38,813 nt of DNA from Deltaproteobacteria bacterium (GCA_019307065.1 JAFDKH010000069.1:1-38813), one strand, 5' to 3'; shown: positions 8,821 to 17,218, numbered from the stretch's first letter. Notes: generated by a model from the sequence alone, not told the origin. Translations and numbers: made by a program.

Positions 8821-10238
8821 ATGAATCAACATGTGATCTTGGTCTAATCGGCCTGGCCGTTATGGGACAAAACCTGGTACTCAACATTGAGCGACGCGGC
8901 TTTGTTGTGGCGGTTTTCAACCGGACTAAGGAAAAAACCCAGCAGTTCATTAGCGGTCCGGCAGCCGGAAAACAAATTATACCGGCCTACCAGCTCGAAG
9001 AATTTGTCCGGTCACTAAAACGCCCCCGCCAGATCCTGGTTATGGTCAAGGCTGGTTCAGCGGTCGACAAGGTAATTGAAAAACTAGCCCCGCTGATGGA
9101 ACCCGGCGACGCAATATTCGATTGTGGTAATTCCCACTTCAAAGACACCGAGCGTCGCAGCCAGGAACTAACCACCTGGCAAATCGAGTTCATGGGAGTT
9201 GGTGTTTCCGGCGGAGAAGAAGGCGCCTTGTGGGGCCCCAGCATTATGCCCGGCGGCTCGCCGGCGGCCTGGCCAGGTATTCAGCCAGTCTTGGAAAAGG
9301 CCGCGGCGGTTGTTGAGCGTCAACCCTGCGTGGCCTACTTCGGCAGCGGTGGTAGTGGACATTTTGTTAAAATGGTTCACAACGGCATTGAATACGGAGA
9401 TATGCAACTCATCGCCGAAGCCTATGATCTGCTGCAGCGCGGTTTTGGCTTTTCGGCAGCCCAGCTCGGCGATGTCTTCAAAAAATACAACCAGGGACCG
9501 CTGGCGTCTTATCTGATCGAAATCACGGCAGATATCTTTGGGCAGAAAGATCAGGAATCCGGTCGGCCGCTTGTGGATCTTATTTTGGACAAGGCCGGAC
9601 AAAAGGGCACCGGCCGCTGGACTTGCCAGACAGCTCTGGAAATGGGAATACCCATCCCGACAATCCAGTCTGCCGTCGAGAGTCGTATGCTCTCATCCCA
9701 GAAAACATTCCGTGAACAGGCGGCTAAACTAGTCGAGCGGCCGGCCAAGCTTGAACCGGCTGATAAGAACGAAGTAGTCGAAGCTGTCGAAGCTGCGCTC
9801 TACGCTTCCAAGGTTTGTTCATATGCCCAAGGTTTCGCCATGTTGCAGGCGACCGGGTCTGAGTATGGTTACCAACTCGACCTGGGTGAGATCGCCCGCA
9901 TTTGGCGCGGGGGATGTATCATTCGGGCCAATCTGCTCCAAGACATCCGGGCGGCCTACGAACAAGATACCGATCTGGCTCATCTCTTTCTGGCCCCATT
10001 TTTCAGCCAAGCCCTAACTCGACGCCTGACAGCCTGGCGCCAGGCTGTCAACCTAGCTATAAACCGGGGCATTCCGGTTCCAGCCATGAGTGCCTCGCTG
10101 GCCTATTTTGATTCATGTTCGTCCGAGCGGCTTCCGGCAAATTTACTTCAAGCCCAGCGCGACTACTTCGGCGCGCATACCTATCAGCGTATTGACAAAG
10201 AAGGCAGCTTCCACACCCCCTGGAAAAAAACAAAATGA
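8817..10238 (+). CDS. gnd: 6-phosphogluconate dehydrogenase, decarboxylating
   Basis: 473 residues, the long two-domain form. N-terminal cofactor loop GLAVMGQNL with FNRT, MVKAG, substrate motifs GVSGGEEGALWGPSIMPGG and GHFVKMVHNGIEYGDMQLIAEAYDLL (catalytic Lys, Asn and Glu), LDKAGQKGTGRWT, and the usual tail DYFGAHTYQR. Oxidises 6-phosphogluconate to ribulose-5-phosphate and CO2. It is the exit from the inositol cluster into the pentose phosphate pathway. ATGA overlaps with the kinase and the permease suggest strong translational coupling. Confidence 0.95.
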   Translation: MNESTCDLGLIGLAVMGQNLVLNIERRGFVVAVFNRTKEKTQQFISGPAAGKQIIPAYQLEEFVRSLKRPRQILVMVKAGSAVDKVIEKLAPLMEPGDAIFDCGNSHFKDTERRSQELTTWQIEFMGVGVSGGEEGALWGPSIMPGGSPAAWPGIQPVLEKAAAVVERQPCVAYFGSGGSGHFVKMVHNGIEYGDMQLIAEAYDLLQRGFGFSAAQLGDVFKKYNQGPLASYLIEITADIFGQKDQESGRPLVDLILDKAGQKGTGRWTCQTALEMGIPIPTIQSAVESRMLSSQKTFREQAAKLVERPAKLEPADKNEVVEAVEAALYASKVCSYAQGFAMLQATGSEYGYQLDLGEIARIWRGGCIIRANLLQDIRAAYEQDTDLAHLFLAPFFSQALTRRLTAWRQAVNLAINRGIPVPAMSASLAYFDSCSSERLPANLLQAQRDYFGAHTYQRIDKEGSFHTPWKKTK

Positions 10239-11605
10239 ATCAATCAAGCTCGATCTTCAAGAAACTGTTGCGCTTCTACTCCCGGGGTGAAGAAAAACCG
10301 CCTCTCGAAAATAGTGACGAAATCGACCGGCTTTACCGGCGTTGCCGCCTGTCAGTCATTGTGACTCTGACCCTGGGTTACGGGTTCGCCTACACTTGCC
10401 GGCTTGGCCTTAGCGTTATCAAGAAGCCGCTGATTGATCTGGGAATCTTTTCACCTGAGCAACTTGGCTGGATCGGCGCGGCCTATCTGTGGGGCTATGG
10501 GGCCGGCAAGGTCTTCAATGGTTTCTTGGCCGATCGGGTTAATGTGCGAATCTTCATCCCGACCGGATTGGCAATTTCGGCCCTGTTTAATCTGGCCATG
10601 GGTAACAACACTTTTGTCTACGTGGCAATTGCCTTATGGGGAGCCAATGGTTGGTTTCAGGGTTTCGGTGCCCCGTCCAGTGTGGTCTCTATTACCCAAT
10701 GGTTTAGCGGCAGACGGCGCGGTACCATGTACGGTATCTGGTCCGGCGCCCACTCGCTCGGAGAAGGACTCACCTATTTCGGTACGGCGGCTTTGGTTTC
10801 AGTAACAACCTGGAATGCGGCTTTCATCGGCCCGGGCTTTACCTGTCTGGTAGTCGCGGTTGCATTGTATTTCGGTCTGCGCGATCGACCCCAGACCATG
10901 GGATTACCGCCAGTCAACGAATGGGCCGGCCAGGAACCGGAAGCCTCCGAATCTGAATCCACTCCGGGCTCGGCAACCTCGGCCCAGTTGGCCGTGCTGA
11001 AAATGCCGGCCATCTGGATCATCGGTTTGTCTTCGGCCTTGATGTATGTGACTCGCTACGCAATCAACAATTGGGGGGTCCTGTATCTGCAGGAAGCTCA
11101 TGGTTTCTCTTTAACTGCGGCGGGCGGTCTGATCGGAGTAAACACAATCTCCGGGATTGGAGGTTGTGTAGCCTACGGCTATATCTCGGACCGTTTCTTC
11201 GCCGCCCGGCGTCCGCCGCTGACTCTGATGTTCGGCATCGTTGAAATACTTTCTCTACTGCTGATCTTTTACTGTCCTAAAGGAGATGTAACCCTGCTAA
11301 CGATCGGATTCGTCTTTTATGGTTTCACGTTGAGCGGATTGCTCGCCGTTTTGGGCGGGCTCTTCGCCGTCGATCTTGCTCCCAAGCGGGCGGCCGGGGC
11401 GGCCATGGGAATAATCGGAGTGTTTTCATACATCGGCGCCGGCATCCAGGAGTTAGTCAGTGGCTCGCTGATTGGCCAGAGTATTACTATTGTCGACGGA
11501 GTTCGTCAGTACGACTTCAGCCTGCCGATCATGTTCTGGCTGGGTGCCTCGGTGCTGTCGATGATCCTGGCCGCCTCACAATGGCGAGTCAAAGTAAAAG
11601 ATTGA
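10235..11605 (+). CDS. OPA-family (GlpT/UhpT-like) MFS transporter
   Basis: 456 residues with about 12 hydrophobic segments. It belongs to the organophosphate:phosphate antiporter branch of the MFS. The two phosphate-binding arginines of GlpT have counterparts (Arg56 in YTCRLGLS, Arg274 in YVTRYAINNW), as does the GlpT histidine (His173 in WSGAHSLGEG). LRDRPQTMGLP follows the sixth helix. This predicts a phosphorylated substrate. Because it lies inside the inositol cluster and upstream of a HAD phosphatase, an inositol phosphate is an attractive guess. Phosphorylated sugar acids, or a non-transporting sensor role like UhpC, are alternatives. Confidence 0.82.
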   Translation: MNQSSSIFKKLLRFYSRGEEKPPLENSDEIDRLYRRCRLSVIVTLTLGYGFAYTCRLGLSVIKKPLIDLGIFSPEQLGWIGAAYLWGYGAGKVFNGFLADRVNVRIFIPTGLAISALFNLAMGNNTFVYVAIALWGANGWFQGFGAPSSVVSITQWFSGRRRGTMYGIWSGAHSLGEGLTYFGTAALVSVTTWNAAFIGPGFTCLVVAVALYFGLRDRPQTMGLPPVNEWAGQEPEASESESTPGSATSAQLAVLKMPAIWIIGLSSALMYVTRYAINNWGVLYLQEAHGFSLTAAGGLIGVNTISGIGGCVAYGYISDRFFAARRPPLTLMFGIVEILSLLLIFYCPKGDVTLLTIGFVFYGFTLSGLLAVLGGLFAVDLAPKRAAGAAMGIIGVFSYIGAGIQELVSGSLIGQSITIVDGVRQYDFSLPIMFWLGASVLSMILAASQWRVKVKD

Positions 11606-11618
11606 CGGAGGTCTTTGT

Positions 11619-12626
11619 ATGAAACTAGTTCTTTTAGGGGCCGGCCGGATCGGACAAGTCCACGCGGCCAATATCGCCCGCCACCCTCAGGCCGAGCTTG
11701 CAGCCGTCGTCGACGTTAATCAACAAGCGGCCCAGGCTCTGGCCTCCAAGTACAAAACCCGCGTTGTTAAGCATGCCCAGGCTGCCATCGCCGACCCGGA
11801 TGTTGCCGGAGTTTTGGTTTGCAGTTCGACGGATACTCACGTCGAGATGATCGAATTGGCCGCCGATCAAGGCAAGCCGGTATTCTGCGAAAAACCAATC
11901 GATCTCGATCTGGCTAAAGTGGACAGCTGTTTGACCAAAGTAAAGCAAGCCGATATTCCGTTAGTCATCGGTTTTAACCGCCGCTTCGACCCCCACTTTA
12001 AAGCCCTCAAAGAGAGCCTGGTTGGCAATAATATCGGCCGCCTGGAGGTCCTGAAGATTACCAGCCGGGACCCCGAGCCGCCTCCCCCGGCTTACGCCAA
12101 GGTATCCGGTGGAATATATCGGGACATGACCATCCACGATCTGGATATGGCTCGCTATTTACTGGACGAGGAACCAGTCGAGATCTTTGCCACCGGCAGC
12201 TGCCTGGTCGACCCCGAGATCGGCCAGGCCGGAGATCTGGATACCGTAATGCTGATCTTGAAGACTGCCAGCGGAAAACTGTGCCAGATCGATAATAGTC
12301 GTCGCGCGGTTTACGGCTACGACCAACGCATCGAAGCCTTCGGAGAAAAGGGAATGCTGTTGGCCGGTAATCCGACCCCGACTACCCTGCAGTGTTTTGG
12401 ACAGGCCGCGGTCAGCTGCGACAAGCCGCATTTCTTTTTCTTGGAACGTTACCGAGCTGCCTACCGGGCAGAGCTCGATCATTTTATCGAAGTAGTCGCA
12501 GGCATTGCCGAGCCGTTGGTATCCGGCAATGACGGACGTATGGCTCTTTGGCTGGCTGATGCGGCAACTCGCTCGCATCAGGCGGGCAGACCGATTTCTC
12601 TGGAGGCCGATCATGAATCAAGCTGA
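11619..12626 (+). CDS. iolG: Inositol 2-dehydrogenase, Gfo/Idh/MocA family (IolG)
   Basis: 335 residues. Rossmann start LVLLGAGRIGQVHA, catalytic EKP (CEKPIDLD), GFNRRFDPHF, RDPEPPPPAY, the IolG-typical SGGIYRDMTIHDLDMARYLL with the catalytic Asp and His, GSCLVDPEIGQAGD and QIDNSRRAVYGYDQRIE. Oxidises myo-inositol to scyllo-inosose, the first step of the pathway encoded around it. ACGGAGG precedes the ATG at a good distance. The end overlaps the start of the next SDR gene by 14 bases. Confidence 0.9.
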   Translation: MKLVLLGAGRIGQVHAANIARHPQAELAAVVDVNQQAAQALASKYKTRVVKHAQAAIADPDVAGVLVCSSTDTHVEMIELAADQGKPVFCEKPIDLDLAKVDSCLTKVKQADIPLVIGFNRRFDPHFKALKESLVGNNIGRLEVLKITSRDPEPPPPAYAKVSGGIYRDMTIHDLDMARYLLDEEPVEIFATGSCLVDPEIGQAGDLDTVMLILKTASGKLCQIDNSRRAVYGYDQRIEAFGEKGMLLAGNPTPTTLQCFGQAAVSCDKPHFFFLERYRAAYRAELDHFIEVVAGIAEPLVSGNDGRMALWLADAATRSHQAGRPISLEADHESS

Positions 12627-13404
12627 TCGGAAAAAGCTCGAAGGTGGAGTCTTTGTGGTCACCGGCGGAACCCAGGGTCTCGGTCAGACGATCGCTATGC
12701 ATTTGGCCGAGCTGGGAGCAGCCGCAGTAGTTATCTGCGGCCGCAATCAAGAAAAGGGACGCAAAGTGGAGGCGGCCCTGGGCGCGGCCGGCACTAGCGG
12801 CCTCTATATAAAGGCCGACTTGCTCAAGGCCGATGATTGTCGCCGGGTCATCGCAGCCTGCGACGATCGTTTCGGCGTTCTTACCGGCCTGGTCAATGCC
12901 GGAGCCAGCACTGCCCGTGGAACCATCATCGACACGACGGTTGAACAGTGGGATCAGATGATGGCTTTGAACCTGCGGGCCCCGTTTATCCTCATGCAAG
13001 AAAGCATCAAGATTTTCAAGCGCGAAAGAAAGGGCGGCAGTATTGTCAACATCCTCAGCATATCTGCGCACGGCGGGCAACCCAAACTAACCGCCTACTG
13101 TACTTCAAAAGGCGCTCTACTCACCCTGACGAAAAATGTGGCCCACGCAGTACGCGACGATCGCATTCGGGTCAACGGGCTCAACATCGGCTGGATGGCC
13201 ACCCCGGGCGAACATGAGATTCAGCAGGCCGAGGGCGCGCCCGACAACTGGCTGGAGATCGCCGACGGCCAGGCTCCTTTCGGTCGCATTCTTCGACCGC
13301 TCGATGTAGCCCGTCTGGTAGCTTTTTTACTCAGCAGCGATGGCGAGATGATGACCGGCTCGACAATTGACTACGATCAGATGGTCATCGGCGCCTTCGA
13401 CTAA
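12613..13404 (+). CDS. SDR-family oxidoreductase of unknown substrate in inositol cluster
   Basis: 263 residues. TGGTQGLG cofactor loop, NAG, catalytic Ser in NILSISAHGG, YCTSK (Tyr/Lys) and IRVNGLNIGWMATPGE; ends in DYDQMVIGAFD. The start is ATG 12613 with GGAGG seven bases upstream; the longer frame from 12505 would run deep into iolG. No step of the predicted main route lacks an enzyme, so this may bring in another inositol isomer or a side aldonate, or act on a phosphorylated form. No function can be assigned with confidence. Confidence 0.8.
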   Translation: MNQADRKKLEGGVFVVTGGTQGLGQTIAMHLAELGAAAVVICGRNQEKGRKVEAALGAAGTSGLYIKADLLKADDCRRVIAACDDRFGVLTGLVNAGASTARGTIIDTTVEQWDQMMALNLRAPFILMQESIKIFKRERKGGSIVNILSISAHGGQPKLTAYCTSKGALLTLTKNVAHAVRDDRIRVNGLNIGWMATPGEHEIQQAEGAPDNWLEIADGQAPFGRILRPLDVARLVAFLLSSDGEMMTGSTIDYDQMVIGAFD

Positions 13405-13420
13405 GACTGGGAGTGCCCGG

Positions 13421-14233
13421 ATGAGCTATAAGCTGTTGCTCTTCGATCTGGACGAAACTTTGCTGAACCTGGCGCGGACGATTGATCCGCACAACTTGAG
13501 GGTCTTGAAGAAACTCATGCAAAATGAAGTCCGGGTTTCTTTCGCTACCGGGCGCTCGCCACGCTGCGCAAAACAATATGCCGAGTTGCTCCAACCCAAT
13601 GCACCTTTGATTCATTTCAACGGCGCCATGGTTCGCGATTACAAAACAGGGCAAATCCTGGCCCGGGAGAATCTGCCGTTCAAAGACGCTTTGGCTGCTC
13701 TGCGGGTCGGGGCCGATCTTAAAATCCATGCCAACCTTTATTTGGACGATGATATCTTGATTGCCGAACGCACACCCATTTCCAAGGAATCAGAAATAAA
13801 AGACGGGGTGAAGCATACAGTCGTTGGAGATCTGGCAGGCCACCTTACAAAATCCGGCCGGGCGCCGACCAAGATTCTTTTCATCGGCGATCCAGCTTTG
13901 TTCCCGCGCTTTACAAGTCTTCTACGGCAGGCGTTCGAGCACGAGTGCGTCCTGGTAAACTCCGAACCCGACTACATGGAGGTCTTGCCAGTTGGAGTTA
14001 ACAAAGCTACTGGAGCAGCCAGCCTGGCTGCCCACCTGGGCATTTCCCTCGAGGATGTGATCGCCTTCGGGGACAACAAGAACGACATCGAAATGCTGAC
14101 TGAGTGCGGATTGGGAGTGGCCATGGGCAATAGCCACGAAACCTTGCGGGCCCACGCCGACAAGATCATCGGAGATCACGACAGCGACGCAATTGCCGTC
14201 TTTTTAGAAGAGCAGTTTAGTTTGGACGGCTAG
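13421..14233 (+). CDS. HAD-superfamily (Cof-type) phosphatase
   Basis: 270 residues with all HAD motifs: I FDLDETLL (nucleophile Asp near 9), II FATGRS, III GVNKATG and IV GDNKNDIEML. The large cap between motifs II and III is typical of type IIB (Cof) sugar phosphatases. ATG 13421 is chosen because GGGAG lies upstream and the protein begins directly at the fold; an upstream in-frame ATG lies inside the preceding gene. As last gene of the cluster it could remove phosphate from an inositol phosphate taken up by the OPA permease, or clear a dead-end sugar phosphate. Its stop overlaps a convergent tail coding frame by three bases. Confidence 0.85.
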   Translation: MSYKLLLFDLDETLLNLARTIDPHNLRVLKKLMQNEVRVSFATGRSPRCAKQYAELLQPNAPLIHFNGAMVRDYKTGQILARENLPFKDALAALRVGADLKIHANLYLDDDILIAERTPISKESEIKDGVKHTVVGDLAGHLTKSGRAPTKILFIGDPALFPRFTSLLRQAFEHECVLVNSEPDYMEVLPVGVNKATGAASLAAHLGISLEDVIAFGDNKNDIEMLTECGLGVAMGNSHETLRAHADKIIGDHDSDAIAVFLEEQFSLDG

Positions 14234-14409
14234 GCGTGTCGGCGGCGTATCAAGCCCACCAAAACCAGACCCAAGCAGGCTAGCCCGCTTGCTGGGCTGC
14301 CGCCAGTCGAGCAACCACCGCCATTGTCTGGCTCTGTTGCATTATCGGCGCCACTGCCGCCGTCATCTCCGCCGGTGCCGCCTCCATCGGTTTTGGGGGT
14401 GAACATAGG
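14230..14409 (-). other. Out-of-frame MYXO-CTERM-like sorting tail of the adjacent secreted protein
   Basis: In the minus-strand frame ending at 14230 the translation runs FTPKTDGGGTGGDDGG, then GGGCSTGGSPASG, a short hydrophobic helix LACLGLVLVGLI and RRRHA-stop. A Gly/Cys patch, helix and Arg cluster is the layout of MYXO-CTERM surface-anchoring tails. It is not in frame with the secreted protein 14363-14788, which instead ends in an Arg-rich run. The two frames meet around 14405-14420. Confidence 0.7.
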
Positions 14410-14788
14410 TGGACACAGTATGTCCGGCAGCCTCGATCGCCGAGCTGGCCGTTAAAACAAAAGTATTAGTAGCCACCCCACCCTCGTTATCGACTACGGC
14501 CGTATTTGAGCCGGTATATTCGGCCCCCGACACCGTTCCGCTGAACAAACACATTGATGGAGGAGAGCAAGTCATCCCGCTGATAAACTCCAGGGTGAAG
14601 GAGTCTCCGGTCTGGTTGATAACCAGGCTGCCGGTTGCGTCAGATCCGTTGGGACAGCCGCCAGTAACGCTATGGTTAAAATTAGAGAAGTTCCAGGTGC
14701 CTGACAGTTCATAGGTGGCCCCCAGGGCCGATCCGCCAAGCACTAGTACACTTACCAGGACTACACAGACAACCAAACGCCGTTTCAT
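14363..14788 (-). CDS. Secreted protein with signal peptide, apparently frameshifted at its C-terminus
   Basis: 141 residues as read. Signal peptide: MKRR, hydrophobic core, cleavage near GSALGA-TYELSG. The mature part is a small Ser/Thr/Gly-rich beta-type domain (SGTWNFSNFNHSVTGGC, GTVSGAEYTG) with several Cys. The last 20 residues (HPQNRWRRHRRR) look like an out-of-frame reading of Gly-rich coding sequence, because another frame of the same strand gives a convincing sorting tail. GGAGG precedes the ATG. Function unknown. Either an authentic frameshift or a sequence error. Confidence 0.7.
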   Translation of the reverse strand: MKRRLVVCVVLVSVLVLGGSALGATYELSGTWNFSNFNHSVTGGCPNGSDATGSLVINQTGDSFTLEFISGMTCSPPSMCLFSGTVSGAEYTGSNTAVVDNEGGVATNTFVLTASSAIEAAGHTVSTYVHPQNRWRRHRRR

Positions 14789-14883
14789 GTCAACCTCCTA
14801 ATGTTGTCTAAATTTATCGTCAACGCTTAGACGAAATTATACAAATTTTATTTCAATCGGGATTAGGTTCTTCTTAGAATCTG

Positions 14884-15981
14884 TCAGGCCTCGGCTTCTT
14901 GCTTCGACTGCGCCGCCCACTTGCAGCCATAAGTATCAATCAAGTAATTATCGAGCTCGTCGGCCTTTTGGGCAATCTGCATCAATTCCCGGCCGATTCG
15001 TTCTTTCTGTTCCTGATCTGACAGGTCGGCCAGGTGAACTCGGTAGGCCATGTAGATCACGTCCCCGGTCATGGTGAAGCGATAAGGAGGATAAGGGACA
15101 CTCAAAAGATACTTGTACAAGTCGACCAGATTTTTTCTGGGGAGCTTCACCAGGGGCGAGGTAGCGTACAAGAAATCATGCCGGTAGATGAAGATCCGGA
15201 TTTGAGCGCTGCCGCTATAAAACTCCCAGTACAACGGCTGTCCCCTGCGGGCCATATATGGATCTTGATCGGCTTTGGCCAGTTCGGATTCGACGAACTG
15301 CTCAATCGAGTTCAAAGGACGCTGTTCAAAATAGGCCTCGACCGAGATCTTGGCCCCGCAGTTGTCGCAATATTCAGCCTGGTCACCAAGCAACACCGAG
15401 CAGGCCGGGCAGCGCACGTTGTAGCCATCGGTAACCTCGTCCTCTTTGAACATCTCAAATTCCTCGACCAGGTACTCGACTGGCAGGGCGAAGCCGATGT
15501 TCTGGGCATCGCGATATACCTGAGTGTTCATCCCGATGATTTGACCGGCCTCGTTGACCAGCGGGCCGCCCGAGTTTCCGGGATTGAGGGCTGCGTCGGT
15601 CTGGATGTACTTCATCTCGCGGTCAATGCGCTCGGGCGATGAAACAGTGCCTTCCGTAATTGTGAATGGCAGATCGTATGGATAACCAAGCGCGAAAACC
15701 CGGTCTTGCTGCTCAACGCCTCGACTCTCGATTTGAACTGACGGTAAATCCAGCGGTTTGTCCAGCCGGATCAGGGCAATGTCGCGCTGGGGATTGGCAA
15801 CCAATACGTTGCCGACAAATTTATCCCCGTTACTCAGTTCGATTGCCACGCGCCGTTCGCCCTTGACAACATGGTAGTTGGTAATCACAACCTGGTGGCT
15901 GTGAAGGTAAGTGCCCGAACCGGTGGTCACTCCGGTAACTACTTTGACGACGGCATCCTTGATTCGATCAATTGATTCCAT
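14884..15981 (-). CDS. Cytoplasmic HtrA-like serine protease with zinc ribbon and YbjN-like C-terminus
   Basis: 365 residues. Trypsin-like domain (about 1-180) with a complete triad: His37 (NYHVV), Asp67 (RDIALIRL) and Ser137 (NPGNSGGPL). A zinc ribbon follows (Cys191, 194, 205, 208; CPAC and CDNC), then about 150 residues with LPRKNLVDLYKYLLSV and RVHLADLS that resemble a YbjN/secretion-chaperone fold. There is no signal peptide, membrane segment or PDZ domain, so unlike DegP it should act in the cytoplasm. AAGGGA lies upstream of the ATG. The neighbour upstream (16004-17113) contains a similar C-terminal-type module, suggesting that the two work together. Substrate unknown. Confidence 0.8.
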   Translation of the reverse strand: MESIDRIKDAVVKVVTGVTTGSGTYLHSHQVVITNYHVVKGERRVAIELSNGDKFVGNVLVANPQRDIALIRLDKPLDLPSVQIESRGVEQQDRVFALGYPYDLPFTITEGTVSSPERIDREMKYIQTDAALNPGNSGGPLVNEAGQIIGMNTQVYRDAQNIGFALPVEYLVEEFEMFKEDEVTDGYNVRCPACSVLLGDQAEYCDNCGAKISVEAYFEQRPLNSIEQFVESELAKADQDPYMARRGQPLYWEFYSGSAQIRIFIYRHDFLYATSPLVKLPRKNLVDLYKYLLSVPYPPYRFTMTGDVIYMAYRVHLADLSDQEQKERIGRELMQIAQKADELDNYLIDTYGCKWAAQSKQEAEA

Positions 15982-16003
15982 TGTTTTATTTCCCTTCGAC
16001 GCA

Positions 16004-17113
16004 CTAGGCGTAGGCCGGGTCCATGATCTTTTGGAAACTCGCCCAGGTGATTTCGGCCGCCGCCTCCCATGATTTCTTGGTGCAGGAGTTGAGAGTGTTG
16101 ATTATCTCTTCTTGCAGCTTCGCGGGAACGAAGAATTTATAGAATACGTCGTAGCTGGCATACAGGTAGTTCATAACCATGCCCATCGAGCTACGGCGCC
16201 CCTTGTCCTGGCCGGCCCAATCATACCTGCCGGCCATCGCCTTCTGGCAACCCTCGATCTCGGCCGAGCGTTTGGCGTGCATGAAGAAGGTCGTCCGATA
16301 AAAATCTTTAGCGAACTTCTCCTTTTCCATGGCGCGGAATTCCTGGACATCTTTCCTGAGGCTGACCACAACCTCTTCCATGGGGCGATGAGACCACAAC
16401 TGGGAAATACTCTTCTCCAAGCGCGTGCGCAGATACCCCTGCGGCGCCAGGGCATAGTCGATTTTCATCAAGGCCATCCCCAGGATATCGAAACAGAAAC
16501 CATACCAGCGCTTAGCGCTGAAATACTCGTCGTAACTCAAAGCCTCGTCGAGGATCGAATGGAACCGCTGCCAGGCTTTGTCGACTTGCTCGGGCGGCAA
16601 CAAGGTGACCTGCTTTTCGCGCAGAGGCACGGCTCCGAATTCATCGATGAACTCGTCGTCGTAGCTATCACCGTTGATGCAGATCTCGTTGATGACACCG
16701 TATGTCTTGTAGGGTTCGGCCAGTGCCAAAGGACAGGAATAATGAAAGAAGAGCCCTTCACCTTCGAGCTTGATCTGGCTGAGCGTCAACACGTTAGTGT
16801 TAATGTCGCAAACCTGGCGCAGGATTGGGGCCAGCCGCTGGCTGGGCAGCTTGACGAAGGGAGCGTTTACATCGAACAGGCCATCCGGCGTAATCGAGAC
16901 GTCGACAACCAGTGAACCATGCGGCAAGCGCCAGTGATTGCGCTCAATCTCGCATTTGGCAGCCATTTCCTTGTTGACATAGTTCATGAATGTTCTGAAC
17001 GATTCTTCGAACATTCGCTCCTCGTAAAGCTTGACCGAAGTCCGGTACAAGCCCGGGTCGACCTTGCTCTCGTAAGGATTCAGCACCTCAACATAAGTTG
17101 GACATGCATCCAT
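16004..17113 (-). CDS. Conserved hypothetical protein with YbjN-like module
   Basis: 369 residues from ATG 17113, chosen because AGGAGG lies about six bases upstream; a longer frame to 17221 lacks such a site. The N-terminal half has GSLVVDVSITPDGLFDVNAPFVKLPSQRLAPILRQ-type alternation, seemingly the same fold as the C-terminal domain of the protease downstream (LPRKNLVDLYKYL). The C-terminal half is helical with many charged residues. No catalytic motif is recognised. It lies 22 bases upstream of the protease on the same strand and is probably co-transcribed, perhaps as adaptor or substrate. Confidence 0.65.
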   Translation of the reverse strand: MDACPTYVEVLNPYESKVDPGLYRTSVKLYEERMFEESFRTFMNYVNKEMAAKCEIERNHWRLPHGSLVVDVSITPDGLFDVNAPFVKLPSQRLAPILRQVCDINTNVLTLSQIKLEGEGLFFHYSCPLALAEPYKTYGVINEICINGDSYDDEFIDEFGAVPLREKQVTLLPPEQVDKAWQRFHSILDEALSYDEYFSAKRWYGFCFDILGMALMKIDYALAPQGYLRTRLEKSISQLWSHRPMEEVVVSLRKDVQEFRAMEKEKFAKDFYRTTFFMHAKRSAEIEGCQKAMAGRYDWAGQDKGRRSSMGMVMNYLYASYDVFYKFFVPAKLQEEIINTLNSCTKKSWEAAAEITWASFQKIMDPAYA

Positions 17114-17218
17114 GTATTCCTCCTGACCCATGCTAGATTTATGCCAGCCTGCTATGCTGCGACTGAGTGAGATCGAGTTAAGCACAGAATGTCGTTTGTT
17201 TTCAAAGGAAATTCCTTG

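Noticed and set aside
12505-12612. Upstream extension of the second SDR
   Set aside because: Would overlap iolG by more than 100 bases; ATG 12613 has GGAGG and begins the usual SDR fold.
534-14233. Cluster as a plain galacturonate/glucuronate operon
   Set aside because: No uronate isomerase, mannonate dehydratase or KDG genes, while four inositol-specific enzymes are present.
15034-15642. 202-residue plus-strand frame
   Set aside because: Antisense to the zinc-ribbon protease, which has an intact catalytic triad.
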